The notes beneath the pieces were generated by a model. It searched no databases and was not told where the DNA came from. It saw nothing but the letters and a program-made list of their open reading frames with translations. Below, piece after piece: positions 1 to 5,550 of a stretch of DNA of 5,882 nucleotides. Location of the stretch: the NCBI GenBank assembly GCA_028291285.1, contig JAQGIJ010000463.1, forward strand, positions 1 through 5,882, written 5' to 3'. Both the position numbers and the translations under genes were made by a program. The first letter of the stretch is position 1, and every line of letters begins with the position of its first letter. Source of the stretch: Phenylobacterium sp. (GTDB taxonomy: Bacteria; Pseudomonadota; Alphaproteobacteria; Caulobacterales; Caulobacteraceae).

Positions 1-1010
1 CGCGTGCCCGGCGTCAGCCCGATGTAGTCCAGGGATCGCCGCCAGGCGGCTTCCGCGGCCGGGTTGGGCGCGTCCCGGGGGTCGGGCACCACGCCGGTGA
101 TCTCCGTCACCTCGTCCGGCGACGTGCCCCAGGTCACCAGCGGCGAGAGCTTCTCCACGTCGATGGTGACCGACTTGTCGAACCGGGCGTCCGGATCGGA
201 CTTGAGGGTGCGCCAGTAGGCGACCGCCTCGTCCCAGGCCGTCCCTGTCGGCGCCATCGGCCGGTCCTTCAGCCAGGCGAAGGTGGTCTCGTCGGGCGCG
301 ACCAGGCCGCTGCGCGCGCCCATCTCCACGGCCATGTTGCAGAGCGTCATGCGCCCTTCCATGGAGAGCGCGGCGATGGCCTCGCCGGTGAACTCGATGG
401 CGTGGCCGACCCCGCCGCCCGCGCCGATCGCGCGCAGGACGGCGAGCGCCAGGTCCTTGCCGACGATGGCCGGATGCGGTCTGCCGCGCAGCTCGACCCG
501 CATCGGCCGCGACGGCCGCTGGACCAGCGTCTGGGTCGCCAGGATGTGCGCCAGCTCGGAGGAGCCGACGCCGAACGCCAGAGCGCCCAGCGCGCCGTGG
601 GTGGAGGTGTGGCTGTCGGCGCAGGCGATCACCAGGCCGGGCAGGGTGAACCCCTGCTCGGGTCCGACGACGTGGACGATGCCATGGCGCGGGTCATCGA
701 GGCCCAGGTAGGCGATCCCCCAATCGACGGCGTCGCGGCGCAGCTGTTCCACCATCCTCTGGCCGCGCCCGGACATGTTCGCCCGGTCCCGGGTCGGCAC
801 GGAGTGGTCGGGGATAGCGAGCGTCGAGGACGGCCGGCGCACCGTGCGTCCGCCCTCCCGCAGCATATCGAACGCCGGAGAGCTGGTGCCGTCGTAGATC
901 AGCTGCCGGTCGGTCGCCAGCAGGCAGACGTCGTCGCCCAGCCGCTCCACCACATGCGCGTTCCAGATCTTCTCGTAGAGGGTCTCAGCTCGGCCGCTCA
1001 CCGCGTTCAT
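1..1010 (-). CDS. leuC: LeuC-like 3-isopropylmalate dehydratase large subunit, 3' end cut by window edge
   Basis: Reading the minus strand from the ATG at 1010 gives 336 residues with no stop up to the window edge. Family members hydrate or dehydrate small hydroxy-diacids (2- to 3-isopropylmalate in leucine synthesis) using a [4Fe-4S] cluster, paired with a small LeuD subunit. The match to LeuC is strong along its length: LYEKIW at 11-16, DHSVPT at 68-73, GPEQGFTLPG at 116-125, ADSHTSTHGA at 131-140, a GEAIAALSMEGRMTLCNM block from about 209, VAPDETTF at 237-244 and TWGTSPDEV at 293-301. The three cluster cysteines of the family lie beyond the cut, so cofactor binding cannot be judged. The usual HEVTSPQAF motif reads YDGTSSPAF (39-47), so the substrate may not be isopropylmalate. 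A partner leuD-like gene would be expected further left. The start was chosen because LYEKIW sits about 10 residues in, as in the family; the Shine-Dalgarno is weak (CCGAG just before ATG). Family assignment is secure; substrate is not. Confidence 0.9.
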   Translation of the reverse strand, partial: MNAVSGRAETLYEKIWNAHVVERLGDDVCLLATDRQLIYDGTSSPAFDMLREGGRTVRRPSSTLAIPDHSVPTRDRANMSGRGQRMVEQLRRDAVDWGIAYLGLDDPRHGIVHVVGPEQGFTLPGLVIACADSHTSTHGALGALAFGVGSSELAHILATQTLVQRPSRPMRVELRGRPHPAIVGKDLALAVLRAIGAGGGVGHAIEFTGEAIAALSMEGRMTLCNMAVEMGARSGLVAPDETTFAWLKDRPMAPTGTAWDEAVAYWRTLKSDPDARFDKSVTIDVEKLSPLVTWGTSPDEVTEITGVVPDPRDAPNPAAEAAWRRSLDYIGLTPGT

Positions 1011-1025
1011 CTCGGACCGTCGCAG

Positions 1026-1052
1026 TTGTTCACGCCAGGTTGTACGTATATC
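1026..1052 (+). promoter_or_regulatory. Candidate promoter for the amidohydrolase gene group
   Basis: A -35-like TTGTTC at 1026-1031 and a -10-like TATATC at 1047-1052 are separated by 15 bases, slightly short for sigma-70. Transcription would begin near 1059, leaving a leader of about 40 bases before the ATG at 1100. This is inferred by eye from weak consensus matches; the AT-rich -10 in an otherwise GC-rich sequence is the main support. Confidence 0.4.
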
Positions 1053-1061
1053 ATGACAACC
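1038..1061. promoter_or_regulatory. Inverted repeat, candidate operator for the GntR/UTRA regulator
   Basis: GGTTGT (1038-1043) and ACAACC (1056-1061) form perfect 6-base arms around a 12-base AT-rich spacer that contains both proposed -10 elements. A protein bound here would block both promoters. GntR-family dimers bind palindromes, often with GT and AC in the arms, and usually act near their own operon, so the UTRA-domain regulator encoded two genes into the rightward group is the obvious candidate. A further copy of the left half-site (AGTTGT, 1024-1029) lies 14 bases upstream in direct orientation. The assignment to this regulator is inference. Confidence 0.4.
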
Positions 1062-1072
1062 AGTCCTGTCAT
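1045..1072 (-). promoter_or_regulatory. Candidate promoter for the leuC-like gene
   Basis: On the minus strand a -35-like ATGACA (complement of 1067-1072) and a -10-like TATACG (complement of 1045-1050) are spaced by 16 bases. Transcription would start near 1038, about 28 bases before the leuC-like ATG. Its -10 overlaps the -10 proposed for the opposite strand, so the two promoters would compete or be controlled together. Inferred by eye only. Confidence 0.35.
1053..1072. repeat. Second inverted repeat, overlapping the first
   Basis: ATGACA (1053-1058) and TGTCAT (1067-1072) are perfect 6-base inverted arms separated by 8 bases. The left arm shares ACA (1056-1058) with the right arm of the neighbouring GGTTGT/ACAACC repeat, so two dimers could not easily occupy both sites on the same face. 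The right arm coincides with the proposed leftward -35 element. It could be an alternative operator or chance. Confidence 0.3.
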
Positions 1073-1086
1073 CCTTCACTGACCTC

Positions 1087-1093
1087 GGAGAAG
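1087..1093 (+). promoter_or_regulatory. Ribosome binding site that fixes the amidohydrolase start
   Basis: GGAGAAG lies 6 bases before the ATG at 1100, an ideal Shine-Dalgarno position. The in-frame ATG at 1040 has no such site and would add 20 residues unlike the family, so 1100 is the better start. Confidence 0.75.
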
Positions 1094-1099
1094 CGGATC

Positions 1100-2842
1100 A
1101 TGGCCAGCGCGTACGACCTCGTCATCCGCAACGGGACCGTCGTCGACGGCTCGGGCGGCGATCCCTACGCCGCCGACGTGGCCGTGAGCGGCGGGCGCAT
1201 CGCCGCGGTCGGACCGGGGTTGGGGCGCGGGCGCGAGGAGATCGACGCCAGCGGCCTGCTGGTCACGCCCGGCTTTGTCGACATCCACACCCATTACGAT
1301 GGTCAGGTCACCTGGGAGCGCAGTCTTTCGCCCTCCTCCGACCACGGGGTCACAACCGTGGTCACCGGCAACTGCGGCGTGGGCTTCGCGCCCTGCCATC
1401 CGGAAGACCGCGACGAGCTGGTGGCGCTGATGGCAGGCGTCGAGGACATCCCCGAGGTGGTCATGGCCGACGGCCTGCCGTGGAACTGGGAGAGCTTCGG
1501 CGACTACCTGGACTCGGTCGACAGCCAGCCGCACGACGCGGACATCGCCGCCCTGATCCCGCACTCCGCCCTGCGCGTCTACGTGATGCGCCAGCGGGCG
1601 GTGGACCGCGAGCCGGCCACGGCCGAGGACCGGGCCCGGATGGCCGAGCTGACCCGCGAAGCGATGGCGGCGGGCGCGCTCGGCTTCGCCACCTCGCGGG
1701 CCATCCAGCAGAAGAGCGTGCGCGGCCAGCCGATCCCGACGGTGGGCGCCGCGGAAGACGAGCTGCGCGCCATCCTCGGCGCCATGAGCGAGACCGGCCG
1801 GGGCGTCTTCCAGGCGCTGTCGGACTTCGAGCAGTTCAAGAGCGTCGACGCCGAATTCGGCATGTTCCGCCGCCTGGTGGCCGAGACCGGCCGGCCGATG
1901 TCCTTCACGCTCAACCAGAAGCACAACGACCCCGACGGCTGGCGTCGCCTGCTGGAGCTGACGGAGCAGGCCAACGCCGACGGACTGCGGATCAAGGGCC
2001 AAGTGCTCGGCCGGCCCACCGGCGTCCTCCTGGGCCATGAGCTGACGCTCAATCCGTTCGGTCCCTGCCCCACCTATCACGCCCTCTCCGCCCTGCCCTT
2101 CGAGCAGCGGGTCGCCGAGCTGCGGAAGGACGAGGTGCGCGCCAAGATCCTGCAGGAGGTCGAGGAGACCGGCCACTCCGGACGCGCCCGCGCCGTGCGC
2201 GACTGGACCCGCATGTTCGAGCTCGGCGCTTCGCCCGACTACGAGCCGCCGCCGGAGGAGAGCATCGCCGCCAAGGCCAAGGCGCAAGGCGTCGCGCCCG
2301 CGGCCCTGGTCTACGACATCATGCTGAAGGACGGCGGTCGGCGGCTGCTGCTGCAGGCGGCGCAGAACTACGCTGGCTACTCGCTCGAGCCGTCGCTGGA
2401 GATGATGCGCCACAAGGACACCGTCCTGGGCCTGGGCGACGGCGGCGCCCACTGCGGCGTGATCTGCGACGCCAGCTATCCGACCACCATGCTCGCCTAT
2501 TGGAGCCGCGACCGCCAGCGCGGCGAGCGGCTGCCCATGCCGCTGGTGGTCAAGAAGCTCACCGCCGACACCGCCGCCGCGGTCGGCCTCGACGATCGTG
2601 GCCGCATCGCCGTCGGCTACAAGGCCGACCTCAACCTCATCGACTACGACGGGCTCGGCCTGCGGGCGCCCGAGGTGGTCTACGACCTGCCCGCCGGCGG
2701 CCGTCGTGTGGTCCAGCGGGCGGACGGCTATGTGGCGACCCTGCTGAACGGCCAGGTGACCTACCGCGACGGCGTCGCCACCGGCGCCCTGCCGGGCCGC
2801 GTCGTGCGCGGGCCGCAGGCGGCCCCGGCGCGCGTGAACTAG
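1100..2842 (+). CDS. Amidohydrolase, N-acyl-D-amino-acid deacylase-like family
   Basis: The 580-residue product is a cytoplasmic metal-dependent hydrolase of the amidohydrolase superfamily (amidohydrolase 3 / D-aminoacylase-like), with no signal peptide or membrane segment. It opens with the typical small beta domain (YDLVIRNGTVVDGSG, 5-19), followed by the metal-binding HTH at 63-65 within GFVDIHTHYDGQ and by GNCGVGFAPC (90-99), whose Cys92 matches the zinc-binding Cys of D-aminoacylase. GLGDGGAH (444-451) supplies Asp447, the likely catalytic Asp. The C-terminal KADLNLIDYD (508-517) closes the beta domain. The length suits this subgroup, which exceeds true D-aminoacylases (about 480 aa). 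The two other metal histidines of D-aminoacylase are not recognisable: their positions fall by eye at ALSDF (239-243) and FTLNQ (269-273). Hydrolysis of an amide or cyclic amide is therefore likely, but D-amino-acid deacylation is not established. The gene is first in the rightward group and is followed 2 bases later by its probable regulator. Confidence 0.9.
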   Translation: MASAYDLVIRNGTVVDGSGGDPYAADVAVSGGRIAAVGPGLGRGREEIDASGLLVTPGFVDIHTHYDGQVTWERSLSPSSDHGVTTVVTGNCGVGFAPCHPEDRDELVALMAGVEDIPEVVMADGLPWNWESFGDYLDSVDSQPHDADIAALIPHSALRVYVMRQRAVDREPATAEDRARMAELTREAMAAGALGFATSRAIQQKSVRGQPIPTVGAAEDELRAILGAMSETGRGVFQALSDFEQFKSVDAEFGMFRRLVAETGRPMSFTLNQKHNDPDGWRRLLELTEQANADGLRIKGQVLGRPTGVLLGHELTLNPFGPCPTYHALSALPFEQRVAELRKDEVRAKILQEVEETGHSGRARAVRDWTRMFELGASPDYEPPPEESIAAKAKAQGVAPAALVYDIMLKDGGRRLLLQAAQNYAGYSLEPSLEMMRHKDTVLGLGDGGAHCGVICDASYPTTMLAYWSRDRQRGERLPMPLVVKKLTADTAAAVGLDDRGRIAVGYKADLNLIDYDGLGLRAPEVVYDLPAGGRRVVQRADGYVATLLNGQVTYRDGVATGALPGRVVRGPQAAPARVN

Positions 2843-2844
2843 CC

Positions 2845-3663
2845 ATGCGTCAGGCGTCAGCGAGCCCGGTGCTTTCGGCGAGGTCTCCGTCCCGCGACCT
2901 CGGCGCGTCGCTGCACCACCAGGTGTCGGCGGTGCTCCGCAGCGGCATCGTCTCCGGCCGCTACGCCGAAGGCGACTACCTCCCCGGTGAGGAGACACTG
3001 ACGGCCATGTTCGGCGTCTCGCGCGCCACCATCCGCCGCGCTCTCCTGTCCCTGGAGCAGGAGGGGCTGATCGAGCGGCGCCAGGGCCGCGGCACGCGGG
3101 TCATCTCCCACGGGCGCCGCGAACCCGCCGTGGCCTCGCTGTCGAGCCACCTCGAGGTCCTCGATCCGCACGACCGAAGCTCGTCCGTCGCGATGCGCAG
3201 CTTCGAATTGGTGACGCCGCCTGAGGCGCCGCGCCAGGCGCTGGGCTTGAAGCCCGGCGACCCCGCCTGGCGGCTCGTGCGCATCCGCATGCGCGAGGAC
3301 CGCCCGCTCTGGATGATGGTCAACTACTTCCCCCCGACGATCGGAGAGAAGCTGCAGGCGGTCCGCTTCGAGCGGATCACCCTCTTCAACGCCCTTCGGC
3401 GCGCGGGCCATCCCTGCGACCGGGCGGAGGAGACCATCGGCGCCACCCTGGCCGACCCCGAAGTGGCCGCGGAGATCGCCGTGCAGGTCGGGGCGCCGCT
3501 GCTGGAGCTCTCACGGGTCATGCTCGATGTCGACGAGCGGCCAATCGGCTACCAGCTCACCCTGGTGCCGCCGGAGCGCCGCAAGCTGCGCCTGATCATC
3601 CAGGCCGGCGAGGATGGACTGCCGGAAGCCGGCGTGCTCGTCCCGCTGAAGCCGCCGGCTTAG
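2845..3663 (+). CDS. GntR-family transcriptional regulator with UTRA domain (HutC type)
   Basis: The 272-residue product begins with a winged helix-turn-helix domain (about 20-88). Its features are LHHQVSAVLRSGIVSGRY (23-40), the entry GDYLPGEETLTAMFGVSR (43-60), recognition helix SRATIRRALLSLEQEGL (59-75) and wing RRQGRGTRV (78-86). The rest (about 115-252) is a UTRA fold, which in HutC-type proteins binds a small metabolite and releases DNA. Visible UTRA features are the WRLVRIRMREDRPLWMMVNYFPP strands (142-164) and LLELSRVMLDVDERPIGYQ (219-237). The protein is probably a repressor induced by a pathway substrate or intermediate. Its ATG lies 2 bases after the amidohydrolase stop with no clear Shine-Dalgarno, so translation is probably coupled to the upstream gene and expression autoregulated. 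The likely operator is in the divergent region at 1038-1061. The first 19 residues are Ser/Arg-rich and poorly conserved in type, so a slightly later start cannot be excluded. The effector is unknown. Confidence 0.92.
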   Translation: MRQASASPVLSARSPSRDLGASLHHQVSAVLRSGIVSGRYAEGDYLPGEETLTAMFGVSRATIRRALLSLEQEGLIERRQGRGTRVISHGRREPAVASLSSHLEVLDPHDRSSSVAMRSFELVTPPEAPRQALGLKPGDPAWRLVRIRMREDRPLWMMVNYFPPTIGEKLQAVRFERITLFNALRRAGHPCDRAEETIGATLADPEVAAEIAVQVGAPLLELSRVMLDVDERPIGYQLTLVPPERRKLRLIIQAGEDGLPEAGVLVPLKPPA

Positions 3664-3729
3664 CAGCCACGCCGCCGGTTCCGCCCAGAACGTCTCGCCT
3701 GTCCTGCGAACCCGCCCTAAGCTCAGTTC
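3664..3729 (+). promoter_or_regulatory. Spacer before the aldo/keto reductase, possible internal promoter
   Basis: This 66-base gap is the only sizeable break inside the rightward group. It has no Shine-Dalgarno before the ATG at 3730. A weak -10-like TAAGCT (3718-3723) sits so close to the ATG that a transcript from it would be nearly or fully leaderless. No convincing -35 or terminator hairpin is visible. The downstream genes may be read through from the amidohydrolase promoter, or have a separate promoter here. Confidence 0.25.
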
Positions 3730-4722
3730 ATGCAACACATCAGCCTCGGCCGCACTGGCCTGCCCGTCTCCCGCCTCTGCCTCGGCACCATGACCTTCGG
3801 CGTCCAATGCGACGAGGCTCAGAGCCACGCCATACTCGACGCCGCGGCCGAGGGTGGCATCGACTTCCTCGACACCGCCGACGTCTATCCGCTGGGCGGC
3901 GACGGCAAGACGGTGGGCGTGACCGAGGAGATCATCGGCCGCTGGATCAAGGGCAAGCGCCAGAACTACATCGTCGCTACCAAGTGCGTCGGCCGGATGG
4001 GTCCCAAGCGCTGGGACCAGGGGATGAGCCGCAAGCACATCCTGGACGCCGTCGACGCGTCCCTGAAGCGGCTGGGGACCGACTACGTCGACCTCTACCA
4101 GCTGCACGGCTACGACGCCGCGACGCCCATCGACGAGGCGCTGGAGGCGCTCGACACGGTCGTCCGCTCGGGCAAGGCGCGCTACGTCGGCGTCTCCAAC
4201 TGGCCGGCCTACAAGCTCGCCCGCGCGCTCGGCCGCAGCGAGGCGAAGAACCTCGTCAAGCTGGTCTCGCACCAGCCGCGCTACAACCTGCTGTTCCGCA
4301 CCTTCGAGCGGGACCTCCTGCCGCTCTGCCAGGAGGAAGGGATCGCGGTGATCCCCTACAACCCGCTGGCCGGCGGCCTGCTCACCGGCAAGCACAAGCC
4401 CAGCGCCCCGCCCGAGGAAGGCACCCGCTTCACCGTCGGCAACTCCGGGGCGCTGTACCAGCAGCGCTACTGGCACGAGAAGGAGTTCGAGACGATCGAA
4501 GCCTTCCGCAAGCTCGCCGAAGAGGCGGGGATGAGCATGACGACGCTGGCCGTCGGCTGGGTCCTGGCCAACCCGGCGATCACCGCCCCGATTATCGGCG
4601 CCAGCCGGCCCGAGCAGCTGAAGGACAACCTGGCCGCCGCGGAGACGCCGCTCAGCCCCGAGCTCAAGGCCAAGATCGACGAGCTCAGCCACGCCTGGCG
4701 CGCCGTCGACGCCGAACGCTAG
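3730..4722 (+). CDS. Aldo/keto reductase, NADPH-dependent
   Basis: The 330-residue product is a full-length (beta/alpha)8-barrel aldo/keto reductase, which reduces aldehydes or ketones to alcohols with NADPH in the cytoplasm. The catalytic tetrad is complete: Asp48 and Tyr53 in GIDFLDTADVY (43-53), Lys85 in VATK (82-85) and His126 in YQLHGYD (123-129). Other family signatures are LGRTGLPVSRLCLGTMTFG at the N-terminus, GKARYVGVSNW (148-158), VSHQPRYNLLFR (179-190), IPYNPLAGGLLTGK (208-221) and the nucleotide-phosphate-binding IIGASRPEQLKDNL (288-301). It resembles the 320-350 residue bacterial barrel reductases often found beside catabolic genes; the substrate cannot be predicted. The start follows from the conserved N-terminal strand beginning within four residues, although no Shine-Dalgarno precedes it. 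The crotonase gene begins 21 bases after its stop with a good ribosome binding site, so the two are probably cotranscribed. Confidence 0.93.
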   Translation: MQHISLGRTGLPVSRLCLGTMTFGVQCDEAQSHAILDAAAEGGIDFLDTADVYPLGGDGKTVGVTEEIIGRWIKGKRQNYIVATKCVGRMGPKRWDQGMSRKHILDAVDASLKRLGTDYVDLYQLHGYDAATPIDEALEALDTVVRSGKARYVGVSNWPAYKLARALGRSEAKNLVKLVSHQPRYNLLFRTFERDLLPLCQEEGIAVIPYNPLAGGLLTGKHKPSAPPEEGTRFTVGNSGALYQQRYWHEKEFETIEAFRKLAEEAGMSMTTLAVGWVLANPAITAPIIGASRPEQLKDNLAAAETPLSPELKAKIDELSHAWRAVDAER

Positions 4723-4727
4723 AAGCT

Positions 4728-4734
4728 GAGGGGA
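4728..4734 (+). promoter_or_regulatory. Ribosome binding site of the crotonase gene
   Basis: GAGGGGA ends 9 bases before the ATG at 4744 and is the clear Shine-Dalgarno for that gene. It lies just after the aldo/keto reductase stop, which supports cotranscription with independent translation. Confidence 0.65.
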
Positions 4735-4743
4735 CCTGCCGCC

Positions 4744-5520
4744 ATGAACGCCAACGTCACCATCCGCCGGGAGGGCGCCGTCGCGGAGATCGTCTTCGCC
4801 AATCCTTCGAACAACCATGCGAACGTCGGCCTGCTGCGCGGCATCGCCGAGGCGCTGGAGGCGCTGGACCGCGAGACCGCGATCCGCGCGGTCGTTCTGG
4901 CCTCCGACGGCAAGCCCTTCTGCGCCGGCGCGGACCTCGTGCAGACCGAGGGCGGCGGGGTCGGCGGCTCGGGCGCCGATCCGATCCGCGAGTTCTACGA
5001 CCAGGCGCTGCGCCTGTTCGCGACGCAGAAGCCGATCGTCGCGGCGATCCAGGGGGCGGCGGTGGGCGCGGGGCTCGGCCTGGCCGTCGCCGCCGACTTC
5101 CGGGTCGCCGCCCCAGAGGCGCGCTTCGCCGGCAACTTCACCAAGCTGGGCTATCATCCGGGATTCGGCCTGACCTGCACCCTGCCCCGGGTCGTCGGCC
5201 ACCAGCGCGCCGCCCTGATGTTGCTGACCGGCCGCCGGTTCAAGCCGGAGGAGGTCCTGCCGTGGGGCCTGGTGGACGAGATCGTCCAGGTCGGCGCCCT
5301 GCGCGCCGCCGCCCACCGTCTGGCCGCCGAGATCGCGGAGAACGCGCCGCTGGCGACTGTCGCCACCCGCAAGACCCTGCGCGACGGCCTGCTGGCCGAG
5401 GTGACGGCGGTCCTCGCCCATGAGCACGCCCAGCAGGCGCTGCTGCGCCAGACCGAGGACTATGCCGAAGGCGTGCGGTCGGTGAACGAGCGTCGGCCGG
5501 GGAACTTCGTCGGCCGCTGA
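4744..5520 (+). CDS. Crotonase-fold protein, enoyl-CoA hydratase/isomerase family
   Basis: The 258-residue product has the standard crotonase length and layout and probably acts on an acyl-CoA thioester in the cytoplasm. The oxyanion-hole strands are visible: KPFCAGADL (57-65) and IQGAAVGAGLGLAVAADFR (102-120). FAGNFTKLGYHPGFGLTCTLPRVVG (128-152) follows, then a region LLTGRRFKPEEVLPWGLVDEIV (160-181) typical of the family, and a C-terminal helical part (about 190-258) used for oligomerisation. Aligned by eye to true enoyl-CoA hydratases, the two catalytic glutamates (144 and 164 in the rat enzyme) correspond to Gly112 and Phe132. Simple water addition by the classical mechanism is therefore unlikely. 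Isomerase, hydrolase, lyase or another crotonase reaction is possible. A Gly-rich loop (70-77) follows the first oxyanion motif, where the family varies. It is last in the rightward group, and its stop lies 18 bases from the end of a convergent gene. Confidence 0.92.
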   Translation: MNANVTIRREGAVAEIVFANPSNNHANVGLLRGIAEALEALDRETAIRAVVLASDGKPFCAGADLVQTEGGGVGGSGADPIREFYDQALRLFATQKPIVAAIQGAAVGAGLGLAVAADFRVAAPEARFAGNFTKLGYHPGFGLTCTLPRVVGHQRAALMLLTGRRFKPEEVLPWGLVDEIVQVGALRAAAHRLAAEIAENAPLATVATRKTLRDGLLAEVTAVLAHEHAQQALLRQTEDYAEGVRSVNERRPGNFVGR

Positions 5521-5550
5521 GCGGCGGGGCTGGCGTCCTCAGGCCGCCGC
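5521..5550. terminator. GC-rich hairpin between convergent genes, possible bidirectional terminator
   Basis: GCGGCGG (5521-5527) can pair with CCGCCGC (5544-5550), and CTG (5530-5532) with CAG (5540-5542) inside it. It starts right after the crotonase stop and covers the stop and last codons of the convergent gene. There is no T-tract on either side, so it is not a canonical intrinsic terminator. In such GC-rich sequence a repeat of this size could also be chance. Confidence 0.3.

Larger units (their letters stand above)
1011..1099. promoter_or_regulatory. Divergent intergenic control region
   Basis: These 89 bases separate the starts of the leuC-like gene and the amidohydrolase gene, so they must carry the 5' control signals of both. 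They contain the most AT-rich patch seen in the window (about 1041-1059), with candidate promoters on both strands and two inverted repeats that share bases 1056-1058. The 20-residue upstream extension of the amidohydrolase reading frame (ATG at 1040) falls inside this region and is not believed to be translated. Confidence 0.7.

Noticed and set aside
402..1082. A 226-codon plus-strand frame, and another at 283-711, over the leuC-like gene
   Set aside because: Both are antisense to a strongly conserved LeuC-type frame and give compositionally biased peptides with no motif.
1040..1099. A 20-residue N-terminal extension of the amidohydrolase
   Set aside because: It would start inside the proposed promoter and operator, lacks a ribosome binding site and does not resemble the family's N-terminus; the ATG at 1100 has GGAGAAG at good spacing.
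1076..2998. A 640-codon open frame on the minus strand across the amidohydrolase and the start of the regulator
   Set aside because: It is a shadow frame caused by GC-rich third positions. Its translation is low-complexity (Ala, Gly, Arg, Val, His) with no recognisable domain, while the opposite frame is a clear conserved enzyme.
3677..3712. GGTTC and GAACC inverted arms in the gap before the aldo/keto reductase
   Set aside because: The arms are only 5 bases with a 26-base loop and no T-tract, so this is neither a convincing terminator nor an operator.
4951..4977. Gly-rich segment TEGGGVGGSGA in the crotonase as a possible insertion or repeat
   Set aside because: It falls in the loop after the first oxyanion motif, where crotonases normally vary in length and composition.
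3807..5423. A 538-codon plus-strand frame overlapping the reductase and crotonase
   Set aside because: Arg/Ala/Gly/Pro-rich out-of-frame translation that runs through both real genes and the spacer between them.
3511..5427. A 638-codon open frame on the minus strand across the regulator end, the reductase and the crotonase
   Set aside because: Same artefact: it spans three well-supported genes and two intergenic gaps, and the product shows no family features.
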